Assembly: GCA_963644945.1 (NCBI GenBank)
Contig: CAVIQK010000014.1
Coordinates: forward strand, 1 to 18,800
Source: CAVIQK01 sp963644945
Lineage (GTDB): Bacteria > Bacillota > Clostridia > Christensenellales > DTU072
Length of the DNA: 18,800 nucleotides
Direction of reading: 5' to 3'
A program made the translations under genes and the position numbers. Shown here in pieces: positions 6,068 to 14,176 of this stretch. Within the stretch, counting starts at the first letter, position 1, and every line of letters begins with the position of its first letter. Below the pieces are notes generated by a model. It had not been told where the DNA came from. It did not search any database and worked only from the letters and a program-made list of their open reading frames with translations.

Positions 6068-7705
6068 TGAGCCGGAGGTAGATTTGGGAACAGTTGTGTT
6101 TTCTTTTTTGATTGTGGTTGTTGCTGTAGCATTGCTGAAGTATTTTCCGCAAGCTTCGCAGTACCAATATTCGATATTGCCTTCTGCGGTTTCGGTGGCT
6201 GCTTTGGCTTCTACATGTTGTAAACCGGTATGTGTGCAAACAACTTGTTTATACACTTTGGTGGTGATTGCGGGATCGAGAGTGGTGTCAAGTTGCCAAA
6301 AATCATATCCTGTTTCAACTGCGGGATCGCTTGCCAAAACTACATATTTTGAAGTGGAATATTGATATACATTGTAGTTTTCTTTAACAATAATAGAAGG
6401 ATCGTCATTTGCGGGGTTGAAGTCGAATGTGCCACTCGAAATTTCCCAATCGGTAGGTACCGTTACAGTTCCGGTGCCTCTCGTCATCTTTGCGCCGTCT
6501 GCAATTACGAGTTTACTAGTTGTCAAAGTGAGTGTGCCACCGTCTGCGACAGCAAGTTCGCCACCTTTTTCTACGGTAAAGGAACCACCGTTGAGTGTCA
6601 TATTTTCTACGGTTGCTTTTGCCTTGTCCGAAATTTTAATTATCATGCTTGATGGGATTTCGAGAGGTATAGGCGTTTCTCCAAATTTAGCATTTTTTAA
6701 TTTAGCAGATCCTTTAAGTGTATATTCAAACTTGCTGCCATCAACTAGTCTTTCCGATAATTCGGAATTTTCGCCAAGTATTATGGCTGCATTGGAAGTG
6801 CCGACATATTCGATAGGATAATAACTGCTATATTTCAAGTAATAGCGTGCGCCATTCCTGATAATAATATTTCCGGTGGGTCTTATAGAAATATCGGAAA
6901 AATCTTGTGTATTTGCATAAACATACCCGCTATTTACCGTAAATGTACCATAAATGTCTAAACCGCAGGAACCGTTTAATTTAAGAATTGCAGGATAACC
7001 ATCGGTGCTTGAATCCTTTTCAAGAACAAGATTGCCGCCTTCCTTAACTAGAATTTGGCTAAAATCACTGATTGTAAGATTGCCGGATGTTTTATAACCC
7101 GTAGATGCAAGTGTTAAGGTTTTGCCGGAAGGGATGACGATTGTTTTTTCTTCTGATAACTCATATGTACCGCTCAAAGTAATGTCGTCGAGAAGTTCAA
7201 TCTCGTCACCATTTACAGCATCCGCAATTGCGGCATCTAATGTCGTATATTTTCTAGTGCCGATTTGGGCTACGTTTTTCAAACTATAAGTGTAAGAGAA
7301 CGTATATTTGTTGCCGTTCGATGATACAAGATTTGCTTTCTTATCGTTAAAATATACGCCGTCACCACTAGCATTAAAACTACCTAGCGACAATACTACT
7401 TCTACTTTGTAAACATTTCCATCGAGAAATTGTGTTGTTTCATCCATTATTTCTGTCCAAGAACCGTTGGTTTCTTGAACATACCATCTAGTTTCGTCAA
7501 CAGTTGCCTCTGCCACCGTCGAGGTTGCTGCCGAAGGCTTATTGCCGGCAGCAGGTTCTGTCAAGGTAAGATTGTATCCCGAACCCGCAGCAAGTGCAAC
7601 TTGAGAATTGATGCCACCGAACACTACCATTGAAACGGCAATGGCAAGTAGCAAGCAAATCGACAATAAAGTGATTGTCAGTTTTTTTGTTTTTACGTTG
7701 TTCAT
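5681..7705 (-). CDS. Secreted surface protein A, beta-helix-like centre, C-terminal membrane anchor
   Basis: A 674-residue exported protein. Signal peptide residues 1-40 have the hydrophobic core LLSICLLLAIAVSMVVFGG and an ALA-A cleavage region. From about 148 to 420 the sequence is rich in short beta strands. It starts with TTLDAAIADAVNGDEIELLDDI and continues with repeated G-x-L-x-L turns, typical of right-handed beta-helix proteins. Around 505-530 is a unit with YCEACG of the type seen in the neighbouring lipoprotein. A Ser/Gly/Thr linker (546-602), one transmembrane helix (about 604-630) and a 44-residue Lys/Glu-rich cytoplasmic tail complete it. There is no LPXTG motif. The start has AAGGAG nine bases upstream. 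Its first 37 and last 129 residues are identical to those of the next gene upstream, down to the DNA. The ligand or substrate is unknown. Role as a surface adhesin is inference. Confidence 0.85.
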   Translation of the reverse strand: MNNVKTKKLTITLLSICLLLAIAVSMVVFGGINSQVALAAGSGYNLTLTEPAAGNKPSAATSTVAEATVDETRWYVQETNGSWTEIMDETTQFLDGNVYKVEVVLSLGSFNASGDGVYFNDKKANLVSSNGNKYTFSYTYSLKNVAQIGTRKYTTLDAAIADAVNGDEIELLDDITLSGTYELSEEKTIVIPSGKTLTLASTGYKTSGNLTISDFSQILVKEGGNLVLEKDSSTDGYPAILKLNGSCGLDIYGTFTVNSGYVYANTQDFSDISIRPTGNIIIRNGARYYLKYSSYYPIEYVGTSNAAIILGENSELSERLVDGSKFEYTLKGSAKLKNAKFGETPIPLEIPSSMIIKISDKAKATVENMTLNGGSFTVEKGGELAVADGGTLTLTTSKLVIADGAKMTRGTGTVTVPTDWEISSGTFDFNPANDDPSIIVKENYNVYQYSTSKYVVLASDPAVETGYDFWQLDTTLDPAITTKVYKQVVCTHTGLQHVEAKAATETAEGNIEYWYCEACGKYFSNATATTTIKKENTTVPKSTSGSGSGSGSGSSTNGSSTAGGSTNGSTAGSGTTGDTTSGTTNSGTISGTDTDKGNQGLQAGAVVGIVFGILIFLLLLAYVLGYFFLYRKHKLDDKAIKVIYSFLPQDRKEEDEKVEKAEEKQEENTEEKQD

Positions 7706-7722
7706 ATTAAAGATTCTCCTTC
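7596..7722. repeat. 127-bp direct repeat, copy 1 (5' end of surface gene A)
   Basis: Identical to 9463-9589 at a constant offset of 1867. It covers the ribosome binding site, start codon and signal-peptide codons, and ends close to the predicted cleavage site. Together with the 388-bp repeat it brackets the unrelated centres of the two genes. Confidence 0.95.
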
Positions 7723-7761
7723 ATTTATGATTTTTATCATTGAGGTTATTTAACATGGTAA

Positions 7762-7788
7762 TCGGGACAGCGAATGTTGCTGCCCCGA
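7762..7788 (-). terminator. Hairpin after surface protein B, weak or partial terminator
   Basis: A 10-bp stem (7762-7771 with 7779-7788, one wobble) with a 7-base loop, 23 bases past the stop of surface gene B. On the minus strand it is followed by TTACCATG rather than a T run. It may therefore be an attenuating or RNA-stabilising hairpin and let transcription continue into gene A. Confidence 0.5.
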
Positions 7789-7810
7789 CTCTACCATTCT
7801 GTTTATACTG

Positions 7811-8198
7811 ATTAGTCTTGTTTTTCTTCGGTGTTTTCTTCTTGTTTTTCTTCGGCTTTTTCGACTTTTTCATCTTCTTCTTTTCTGTCTTGGGGTAGGA
7901 AAGAATAGATGACTTTGATTGCTTTGTCGTCAAGTTTATGTTTTCTGTATAGGAAGAAATATCCGAGAACGTAAGCAAGTAGCAAGAGGAATATTAAGAT
8001 GCCGAACACGATGCCAACGACGGCGCCGGCTTGGAGACCTTGGTTTCCTTTGTCGGTGTCTGTGCCACTTATTGTACCGCTATTTGTTGTGCCACTTGTT
8101 GTGTCGCCGGTTGTACCGCTGCCTGCTGTGCTACCGTTGGTAGAACCGCCGGCGGTTGAACTGCCGTTGGTTGAACTACCGGAACCTGAGCCTGAGCC
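7811..8198. repeat. 388-bp direct repeat, copy 2 (3' end of surface gene B)
   Basis: Second copy of the block at 5680-6067, in the same orientation and without observed mismatches. Synonymous positions are conserved too, so this is recent duplication or gene conversion and not protein-level constraint alone. Confidence 0.95.
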
Positions 8199-9572
8199 AC
8201 TTGGCGTGCCACTGTCGGTTGTACCACTACCGGAACCTGAGCCGGAGCTTTTCTTTACATATCCGCTTACGAGTTCTTGTACTTCGAGGGCATCTGCATT
8301 ATTTAATGCGCCTGTTTTGCAAGTGTATTTACAATAACAGAAGGTTCCGTTGTTGTAAGTATCGTCTCTTGTGAATGTGTAATTGACTCCACCGATTTTT
8401 ACAACGGGATTTCCGGTAAATTCGAAACCGTCCTGTTCTACAAAGAGAAGAGTGACTGTTTCACCGGGGAGGCATCCTTCCGGATTAGTATATATATAGA
8501 AATTGAAAGTTTTGCCTTCTTGGTATTTGACTCTGACTTTTGCGGATCCGACTTCGAGTTTTATTTCGTCGGATGCGGGCCAGAATCCTACAGCCTTATA
8601 ACGAACATAATATTTGCCGGCAGGTAGATCGGTTACTGCAGTACCTGTTACACCTGATGTGTAGGTCGTTTCGCCTTCTTTTCTATATTCCATTTCGTCG
8701 GTAATGCCTTCGATTTTGCCGTCACCTGCAGCATTCATTGAATCTGTGATTGTGAATTTATCGGAAGTCGGGGCATTCAACAAATTTACGGTTACATAAT
8801 ATCCTCTATTGACGTAAAATGCATCAAGGAAGAAAGATACCGTTGTGTCTTTTTCTAGAGTGTAAGACGTTGATTTTGACAATTCTGTACCGGCATTTTT
8901 ATCTTCTACTATAACGGCATTAGATTTTTCAGGTTGAAGTTTTACCTTTATGATGTCGCCTTTCTTCAATTTGTAGGTGAGATAGGTGGAACATCTTGTC
9001 GTACTTGTGTCCTCAATTCCGCGATAAGTGTAGATGAGCTTTCCGTTTACAACAATAGAATCCCAAACCAACTTGTAGGTCGGATTGCTCTGATTTTGGG
9101 TAAGGTTCAAATCTAATATTAATTCGTTGCCTATGGTGTAAGTTTTTGTCAACGTCATCGTCTTTGGGACGGATGCTTCGGAGGTTTTTGCAAACTTAGT
9201 TTCTTCGTCAAGTTTAACAGTCGAGATACTATCTATTTCTGAGTCTTTGAACGTGACCTTAAGGGTGGCTTCATATTGAACACCCGAAGAGAAAACTTCT
9301 CCTTCTGCTACGGCTACCCATTCGCTTCCGTTATATTTTCTCCAAGTAAGCGAATCAAAACTTTCAACGACGGAATAGTAAGATAGACTTAACTCGGATA
9401 CGGTGGTTACGGGTGCGCCTACACAGGGATATAGTTTTATCTCACATCCCATGGCTGCATACGCAACTTGAGAATTGATGCCACCGAACACTACCATTGA
9501 AACGGCAATGGCAAGTAGCAAGCAAATCGACAATAAAGTGATTGTCAGTTTTTTTGTTTTTACGTTGTTCAT
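7812..9572 (-). CDS. Secreted surface protein B, same ends as protein A, different centre
   Basis: A 586-residue exported protein. Residues 1-37 (signal peptide) and the last 129 (linker, membrane helix about 516-542, Lys/Glu-rich cytoplasmic tail) are identical to protein A, but the centre (about 38-457) is unrelated. The centre looks like a string of beta-rich extracellular modules. One, at about 274-332, reads DGKIEGITDEMEYR, then LPAGKYYVRY, a module I recognise from surface proteins of Firmicutes but cannot name. The linker has two Ser-Gly-rich blocks separated by TTDSGTPSG. Only 32 bases separate it from the leucine-rich-repeat gene upstream, so the two are probably one transcript. The start has AAGGAG about nine bases upstream. 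No catalytic motif was seen, and no LPXTG. Function unknown. Confidence 0.83.
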   Translation of the reverse strand: MNNVKTKKLTITLLSICLLLAIAVSMVVFGGINSQVAYAAMGCEIKLYPCVGAPVTTVSELSLSYYSVVESFDSLTWRKYNGSEWVAVAEGEVFSSGVQYEATLKVTFKDSEIDSISTVKLDEETKFAKTSEASVPKTMTLTKTYTIGNELILDLNLTQNQSNPTYKLVWDSIVVNGKLIYTYRGIEDTSTTRCSTYLTYKLKKGDIIKVKLQPEKSNAVIVEDKNAGTELSKSTSYTLEKDTTVSFFLDAFYVNRGYYVTVNLLNAPTSDKFTITDSMNAAGDGKIEGITDEMEYRKEGETTYTSGVTGTAVTDLPAGKYYVRYKAVGFWPASDEIKLEVGSAKVRVKYQEGKTFNFYIYTNPEGCLPGETVTLLFVEQDGFEFTGNPVVKIGGVNYTFTRDDTYNNGTFCYCKYTCKTGALNNADALEVQELVSGYVKKSSGSGSGSGTTDSGTPSGSGSGSGSSTNGSSTAGGSTNGSTAGSGTTGDTTSGTTNSGTISGTDTDKGNQGLQAGAVVGIVFGILIFLLLLAYVLGYFFLYRKHKLDDKAIKVIYSFLPQDRKEEDEKVEKAEEKQEENTEEKQD

Positions 9573-9589
9573 ATTAAAGATTCTCCTTC
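9463..9589. repeat. 127-bp direct repeat, copy 2 (5' end of surface gene B)
   Basis: Second copy of the block at 7596-7722, same orientation, including the ribosome binding site and signal-peptide codons. Sequence diverges directly upstream of the ribosome binding site. Confidence 0.95.
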
Positions 9590-9604
9590 CTTAAGTGATC
9601 TTTG

Positions 9605-11932
9605 TTAATTATATTCTACTGTGAGGACAATGTCATTGTCGCAGTGAATGGTTGCCCCACCGTTTGCGCACCATTCGGCGCCTTTGGTTATGGCTTCCCA
9701 TCTAGTGGCGTTGTCTTTGTAATAAAATACCTTTGTCTTTCCGGAATCAACGTTATAAAATGCTTTTTCTCCTATTGAGTTGATACTGCCGGGAAGTGTT
9801 ACTATTTGTAGATTTGCACATCCGTCGAATAAAAACTTAGGTATGTTGGTGCAACTTGAAGGCAATGTTACTTCGGTGACATTAGTCTGAGAAAATGCTC
9901 CTTCGCCCATTGTCGAAACAGTAGCGGGAATAGTCAATACTCCACTTAATCTAGCATATAAGAAAGCATTCTCGCCTATTTCGGTAAGTCCAAAGTTTAA
10001 GGTAACCGAATTCAAAACAGTGCAGTAATAGAAAGCCGAGCTCCCAATCTTTTGCATGGAAGACGGAAATTCTATTTTTGTTATTCTAGTATTATATTCA
10101 AAGGCATTATTTGCAATTCCGGTGACGGGTTTTTCATTGTAGGTCGAGGGGATATAAATTTCTGTATCGGTGCAAGTGCCGATGCCGGAAACCGAATAAG
10201 AGGTGCCGTCGGCATTCAGTGTGTAAGAAAGACCTTGTGATGCAAGAGATTGATTCCAAATGATTTTTGCATTGGCATCGAAATAAACAGAGGTGCTATT
10301 AAAGGGGGTGTTGTCGCCAATCCATCCTAAACCGTTGGAACCGGTGTACCAACCGGAAGGTTGGGTATAGGCTTCGCAGGTTATGGTTTTTAGTGCGTGG
10401 CAGTTTTGGAATATTCCTGCTCCTGTCCAGTTGATTGTGGTGACGTTTTTCGGGATGGTTATTGACTCGAGTGCTTTACAACTTGTGAATGCGCCACTTT
10501 CGATAGTGGTGACACCTGAGCCGATTTCTACATTTTTTAGGGATAGACAATCAATGAATGCTTGGGTTCCGATTGTGGTGACGGTGTCGGGGATGACAAC
10601 AGACTCTAACAATGTGCAACCTCTAAATGCGTTTCTGTATATTGTATAGGGTGCATTGTTGTGTTTTTCGGGGAGTGTCAACTCGGTGTCTCTTCCGACA
10701 TAACTTATCAAATAAGTTTGGGAATCCTTGGTATAGAAATAATAGTCGCCGTCTTTTTCAAGGCCCGAAGTGGCAGGATTGATGACGTCGGTATAAGCAG
10801 AGATATGGGAGTAACCGGAGTAAGGGGTGATTTCTATGGCACTCTTGTTGGTGATTTCGACAAGTTTTTCGCAATAGATGAAAGATCTATCTGCCAAAGT
10901 TGTTACGCTTTTTGGAATAGTGATGCTCATTAGTCCGGTATTATCGAAAGCATAAGTTTGAATAGTCGTTACGCTATCAGGAATGGTTATGTCGTAAAGT
11001 CTATAACACCTTTTAAATAAACCTTCGGGGATAACGGTAATGCCATTTGGTAGAGTGGCTTTGGTCAATTCGTAGCAGTGTTCAAAAGCCGCTTCTCCGA
11101 TAGATGTGACAGAACCTGGGATATTAATTTCTTTTAGTCGAGCATTGTGACAAAATGCACCTGCACCTATTGTTTTCAAAGTAGAAGGGAGAGTGACTTT
11201 TTCGAAACCGCACATACCGAAGGCAAGGTCTTCTATAGTTTCTGTACCTTCGTTTAATATAAGTTCGGTTGCATTGATGAAGTAGATAAAAGATTGTGTT
11301 CCAATAGACTTAACATTGCCACTTATGTATATTTTGGTGACTTTTGCGTTTCTTGCCTCTAGTTTGCTTCCTAATGTTGCATCACTAGAATCAGGCGAAA
11401 AGGCACTTTCTTTGACGGCGACGACTTTTTTGCCTTCGTAAGTGTCCGGAATGCAAATTACGGTATCGTCAAAAGTCGATTCTAGACCGGTTATGGTGTA
11501 GGTATCGGTCGTTGTGTCCAATTCGTATGTGAGTTCTTTGGTAGGAGTCCAGACGATAGGTGCGGGGGTTGTGCCCGATGAGGTGCCCGATGAACCACCG
11601 GCGCTAGAAGATCCCGACGAGGAACCCGATGAATATGCACCGCCGGAAGTCGAGCCGGACGGATCGGTGTTGCCCGAGTCGCAACTCTTGACCGAGAGTA
11701 AGACGATGAGTAGGATAAGCAAAACGGCTACTACTCCCGCTACTACCGAGCCAATAATTATTGTGTTCTTTTTGCCGAGTTTGTTGTAGATGTTTTTGAA
11801 AAAGTTTTCTTTTTTCTCGGTTTTGGGATTTTCATCCTTTGTTTCTTCGGAAACGCATGTTTCTTCTTTTTCTACCATGGTTTCTTCTTGTTCTTCAATC
11901 GGCGTATTTGCCTCATTGTCATGTTCCGACAT
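9605..11932 (-). CDS. Membrane-anchored BspA-type leucine-rich-repeat surface protein
   Basis: A 775-residue protein with an inverted anchor. An acidic, Glu-rich cytoplasmic part (1-50) is followed by one transmembrane helix (about 56-81), a Ser/Gly linker (82-124) and a long outside domain. That domain holds about 17-18 LRR_5 (BspA-like, Treponema pallidum type) repeats with the signature I-G-x-x-A-F-x-x-C followed by L-x-x-I-x-I-P-x-x-V-T-x-I. The repeats are interrupted at about 370-430 and 535-600 by beta-rich inserts. The N-terminal anchor replaces the usual cleaved signal peptide of BspA proteins. The start has a strong AAGGAGG eight bases upstream (11941-11947). It leads the surface-gene cluster and is followed after 32 bases by surface protein B. 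BspA-like proteins often bind host proteins or other cells, but the ligand here is unknown. Confidence 0.88.
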   Translation of the reverse strand: MSEHDNEANTPIEEQEETMVEKEETCVSEETKDENPKTEKKENFFKNIYNKLGKKNTIIIGSVVAGVVAVLLILLIVLLSVKSCDSGNTDPSGSTSGGAYSSGSSSGSSSAGGSSGTSSGTTPAPIVWTPTKELTYELDTTTDTYTITGLESTFDDTVICIPDTYEGKKVVAVKESAFSPDSSDATLGSKLEARNAKVTKIYISGNVKSIGTQSFIYFINATELILNEGTETIEDLAFGMCGFEKVTLPSTLKTIGAGAFCHNARLKEINIPGSVTSIGEAAFEHCYELTKATLPNGITVIPEGLFKRCYRLYDITIPDSVTTIQTYAFDNTGLMSITIPKSVTTLADRSFIYCEKLVEITNKSAIEITPYSGYSHISAYTDVINPATSGLEKDGDYYFYTKDSQTYLISYVGRDTELTLPEKHNNAPYTIYRNAFRGCTLLESVVIPDTVTTIGTQAFIDCLSLKNVEIGSGVTTIESGAFTSCKALESITIPKNVTTINWTGAGIFQNCHALKTITCEAYTQPSGWYTGSNGLGWIGDNTPFNSTSVYFDANAKIIWNQSLASQGLSYTLNADGTSYSVSGIGTCTDTEIYIPSTYNEKPVTGIANNAFEYNTRITKIEFPSSMQKIGSSAFYYCTVLNSVTLNFGLTEIGENAFLYARLSGVLTIPATVSTMGEGAFSQTNVTEVTLPSSCTNIPKFLFDGCANLQIVTLPGSINSIGEKAFYNVDSGKTKVFYYKDNATRWEAITKGAEWCANGGATIHCDNDIVLTVEYN

Positions 11933-11995
11933 ATTTTTAACCTCCTTCTATGTCGTAAAAAGTCTAGTAAAATAAAATAAGTTTCGTTATATTCC

Positions 11996-12013
11996 TTATA
12001 ACTTAAGTTATAA
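11996..12013. promoter_or_regulatory. 18-bp perfect palindrome overlapping -10 and start site, candidate operator
   Basis: TTATAACTTAAGTTATAA reads the same on both strands. It covers part of the -10 element and the expected transcription start of the surface cluster, the usual place for a repressor operator. The regulator is not identifiable here. Confidence 0.4.
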
Positions 12014-12038
12014 TATCACAAAAATTACGATTTGTCTA
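12010..12038 (-). promoter_or_regulatory. Probable promoter of the surface-protein cluster
   Basis: On the minus strand TAGACA (12033-12038), a 17-base spacer, then TATTAT (12010-12015) with an extended -10 TG one base before it. Transcription would start near 12003, about 70 bases before the leucine-rich-repeat start codon. Confidence 0.6.
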
Positions 12039-12067
12039 GATGCTTTTTTATTTTTGTGGAAAACTAT

Positions 12068-12100
12068 AAAAAAAGGATCGACACTCTCGTATCAATCCTT
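12068..12100 (-). terminator. Rho-independent terminator after tRNA-Cys
   Basis: A 12-bp stem (12073-12084 with 12089-12100, with two wobble pairs), loop GAGA on the minus strand, then seven T. It lies 5 bases past the tRNA 3' end. Confidence 0.92.
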
Positions 12101-12105
12101 ATGTT

Positions 12106-12180
12106 TGGAGGCACCACCCAGATTCGAACCGGGGAATAAAGGTTTTGCAGACCTGTGCCTTACCACTTGGCTATGGTGCC
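12106..12180 (-). tRNA. tRNA-Cys (GCA)
   Basis: A 75-base cloverleaf on the minus strand. The acceptor stem GGCACCA pairs with TGGTGCC, the anticodon loop is CTGCAAA (anticodon GCA) and the T arm contains GGTTCGAATC. The discriminator base is U73, the cysteine identity base, and CCA is encoded. It delivers cysteine at UGC/UGU codons. Own promoter and terminator make it a single-gene unit between recG and the surface cluster. tRNA genes are common integration sites, but no att duplication or integrase is visible next to it. Confidence 0.96.
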
Positions 12181-12197
12181 GTCTCCAATGTTCCTTA

Positions 12198-12226
12198 ATT
12201 ATAGCAAAGAGAAGTTTAGTTTGCAA
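12198..12226 (-). promoter_or_regulatory. Promoter of tRNA-Cys
   Basis: On the minus strand TTGCAA (12221-12226), a 17-base spacer and a perfect TATAAT (12198-12203), about 18 bases before the first tRNA base. Confidence 0.85.
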
Positions 12227-12265
12227 CAGTTTTTTTCTATTTCGGTTTTTTTGTTTTAATTTTTT

Positions 12266-14176
12266 CTAGCGGACAATGACTTCTTCGATTGTGGCGGAGA
12301 GTTTTAATTCTTCTATCGTAAGCGGGGGGAGTGTCTTGTCGGATCCGGACTGACGAAGTCCGAATATTTCGCCGGCGCCCCTATTGTCGTAGTCGAGTTC
12401 GGCTACTTCGGAGCCTTTTTCGAGGTGCGAAAAGAGTTGTAGACGTTCTCTGCTCGCTCCGAGTTTTTCGGTATATAAAAAACATTCGGCTTGTTGGCCA
12501 AGACGTCCTATTCGCCCTCGTAGTTGGTGCAAGACGGCAAGTCCGAATCGGTCGGCATGCATGACTATTAGGACGGAGGCATCGGGAACGTCTATGCCTA
12601 CTTCGACGATGGTGGTAGCAACAAGGACGTTGGTTTTGCCTTGTTTGAAATCTTGTAATATGTTTTCCTTTTCTAGGTCGGTGAGTTTTCCGTGTATGCA
12701 ATCGGCTCGGACTCCGTCGAGTTTTGAAATCTCCGAGAAGATGTCTTTGGCTCCGGACATTAAGATGCCTTCCATGTCTTCGATGGCGGGGGCGACAACA
12801 AATATTTTGGCTCCTTCGAGGGCTTTTTTGGATATGTAGGTGAACATGCCTAATTCTTTGTCTTTGCCGACAATGTAGGTTTTTACCTGTCTTGTAGCAT
12901 GGCCGTCAATGTAGTAAACGTCGGTGCAACCGAAATAGATTAGGGATAGAGATCTCGGGATCGGAGTCGCCGTAAGGCTCAATGTGTCAACCGAGGGGAA
13001 CTTTTCGAGAAGGCGATCCCTATCTTTGATGCCGAACTTGTGCTGTTCGTCGATGATGAGAAGGGAGAGGTTTTTCCATGTGATTTTTTGGGATAGTACC
13101 GATTGGGTGCCTATTACTACGTCTATGTCGCCGTCTTCGATGCCTGAATATATTTTTTTGCGGTCGGGAAGCGTGGTAGATGACGTAAGCAGGGCGCATT
13201 TTAGTCCAAAATCCTTAAAAACGGATGTTGCCGTTTCGTAGTGCTGGGTGGCTAAAATCGTGGTGGGGGATAAAATTGCCGTTTGGTAGCCGTTGAGTTT
13301 TACAAAATAGGCGATAATTAGGGCTACGATGGTCTTGCCACTACCGACGTCGCCTTCTATCAGGGCATTGAGAGGGGTGTGTGATTTTAGTTTTGCGATA
13401 ATGCCTTGTATTGCCGAAAATTGGGAGTCGGTAAGGGTGAAGGGGAGAGATCTTATAAGTGAGTCTATGTCGGGGGTGAAGTCCTTATATAAAAGAGTCT
13501 TATATTTCGGGGTAGAAAGTCTTTCCTCTTTGTAGCGCTTAATCATGCGAACGGTGAGTTCGATGTAAAGTCTTCTTCTTGCATCTATGCCTTCCTTGGT
13601 TGAAGACGGATCGTGAGTTTTTATGACGGCTTCTTTTAGGGGCATTAAGGCAAAATCTGTTTCCTGTGCTACAGAAATAACACTTTTTGCATCATAAGTG
13701 GGAAGGAGATTTTTTATTATCCTTGAAATTGTCGTTTGGGGGATTTTACCTTTTGTTTTGTATAAGGGGCGGATGCCTTGAAGGTTTTGTATTGAGGACG
13801 ATTTTTCAAATTGGGGATTGACGAGTTCGAAACAACCGTCGTAGGAAAGTTTGCCGTAGGCGGTTATGTTTTCGCCTTTTTTAAGCACTTTTGACACGTA
13901 GGGAAGATTGTAGAAAACTATTTTGATTTTGTAGTCTTCGGTTTCTCCATAGCAAATTGTCAGTTGAAAACGTCCTTTTTTGACGTGTTTTATGTCGGTA
14001 AGCGATAATTTTAGCAAAACGAAGTCGCCAACCGAACATTCTTTGAGATCGGAGGGGTGCGAGAGATCTATATATTCTGTCGGCGTGAAAAAAGCGAGAT
14101 CGTCCTCGCTTTCTATGCCGAGTGCCGCTAAGGTCTCGACGGTTTTGTCGCCTACGCCTTTGATGTCTTTTAGCAT
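12266..14176 (-). CDS. recG: ATP-dependent DNA helicase RecG
   Basis: A branch-migrating helicase that remodels stalled replication forks, R-loops and Holliday junctions. The N-terminal wedge domain begins with L-K-D-I-K-G-V-G-D-K-T. The helicase core carries Walker A GDVGSGKT (275-282), DEQHKFG (376-382), TATPIPRS (402-409) and, near the C terminus, RGRIGRLGQ, all diagnostic of RecG. At 636 residues it is somewhat shorter than the about 690 of E. coli, mostly in linkers, with all core motifs present. Its ATG shares one base with the stop of the fakA-like gene (TAATG), so translation is coupled. There is no clear ribosome binding site of its own. No terminator hairpin follows it before the tRNA-Cys promoter. 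Confidence 0.97.
   Translation of the reverse strand: MLKDIKGVGDKTVETLAALGIESEDDLAFFTPTEYIDLSHPSDLKECSVGDFVLLKLSLTDIKHVKKGRFQLTICYGETEDYKIKIVFYNLPYVSKVLKKGENITAYGKLSYDGCFELVNPQFEKSSSIQNLQGIRPLYKTKGKIPQTTISRIIKNLLPTYDAKSVISVAQETDFALMPLKEAVIKTHDPSSTKEGIDARRRLYIELTVRMIKRYKEERLSTPKYKTLLYKDFTPDIDSLIRSLPFTLTDSQFSAIQGIIAKLKSHTPLNALIEGDVGSGKTIVALIIAYFVKLNGYQTAILSPTTILATQHYETATSVFKDFGLKCALLTSSTTLPDRKKIYSGIEDGDIDVVIGTQSVLSQKITWKNLSLLIIDEQHKFGIKDRDRLLEKFPSVDTLSLTATPIPRSLSLIYFGCTDVYYIDGHATRQVKTYIVGKDKELGMFTYISKKALEGAKIFVVAPAIEDMEGILMSGAKDIFSEISKLDGVRADCIHGKLTDLEKENILQDFKQGKTNVLVATTIVEVGIDVPDASVLIVMHADRFGLAVLHQLRGRIGRLGQQAECFLYTEKLGASRERLQLFSHLEKGSEVAELDYDNRGAGEIFGLRQSGSDKTLPPLTIEELKLSATIEEVIVR

Noticed and set aside
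7721..7978. Minus-strand Lys-rich frame
   Set aside because: It is a shifted frame over the Lys/Glu tail of surface protein B and the following hairpin. No start signal.
12009..12014. Plus-strand TATAAT upstream of the tRNA region
   Set aside because: No suitable -35 and no plus-strand gene downstream. The sequence is part of the palindrome.
12106..12180. tRNA-Cys as a phage or island integration site
   Set aside because: No duplicated tRNA 3' end and no integrase gene was seen in the window.
12331..12564. Plus-strand Arg-rich frames opposite recG
   Set aside because: Antisense shadows of a well-supported RecG frame.
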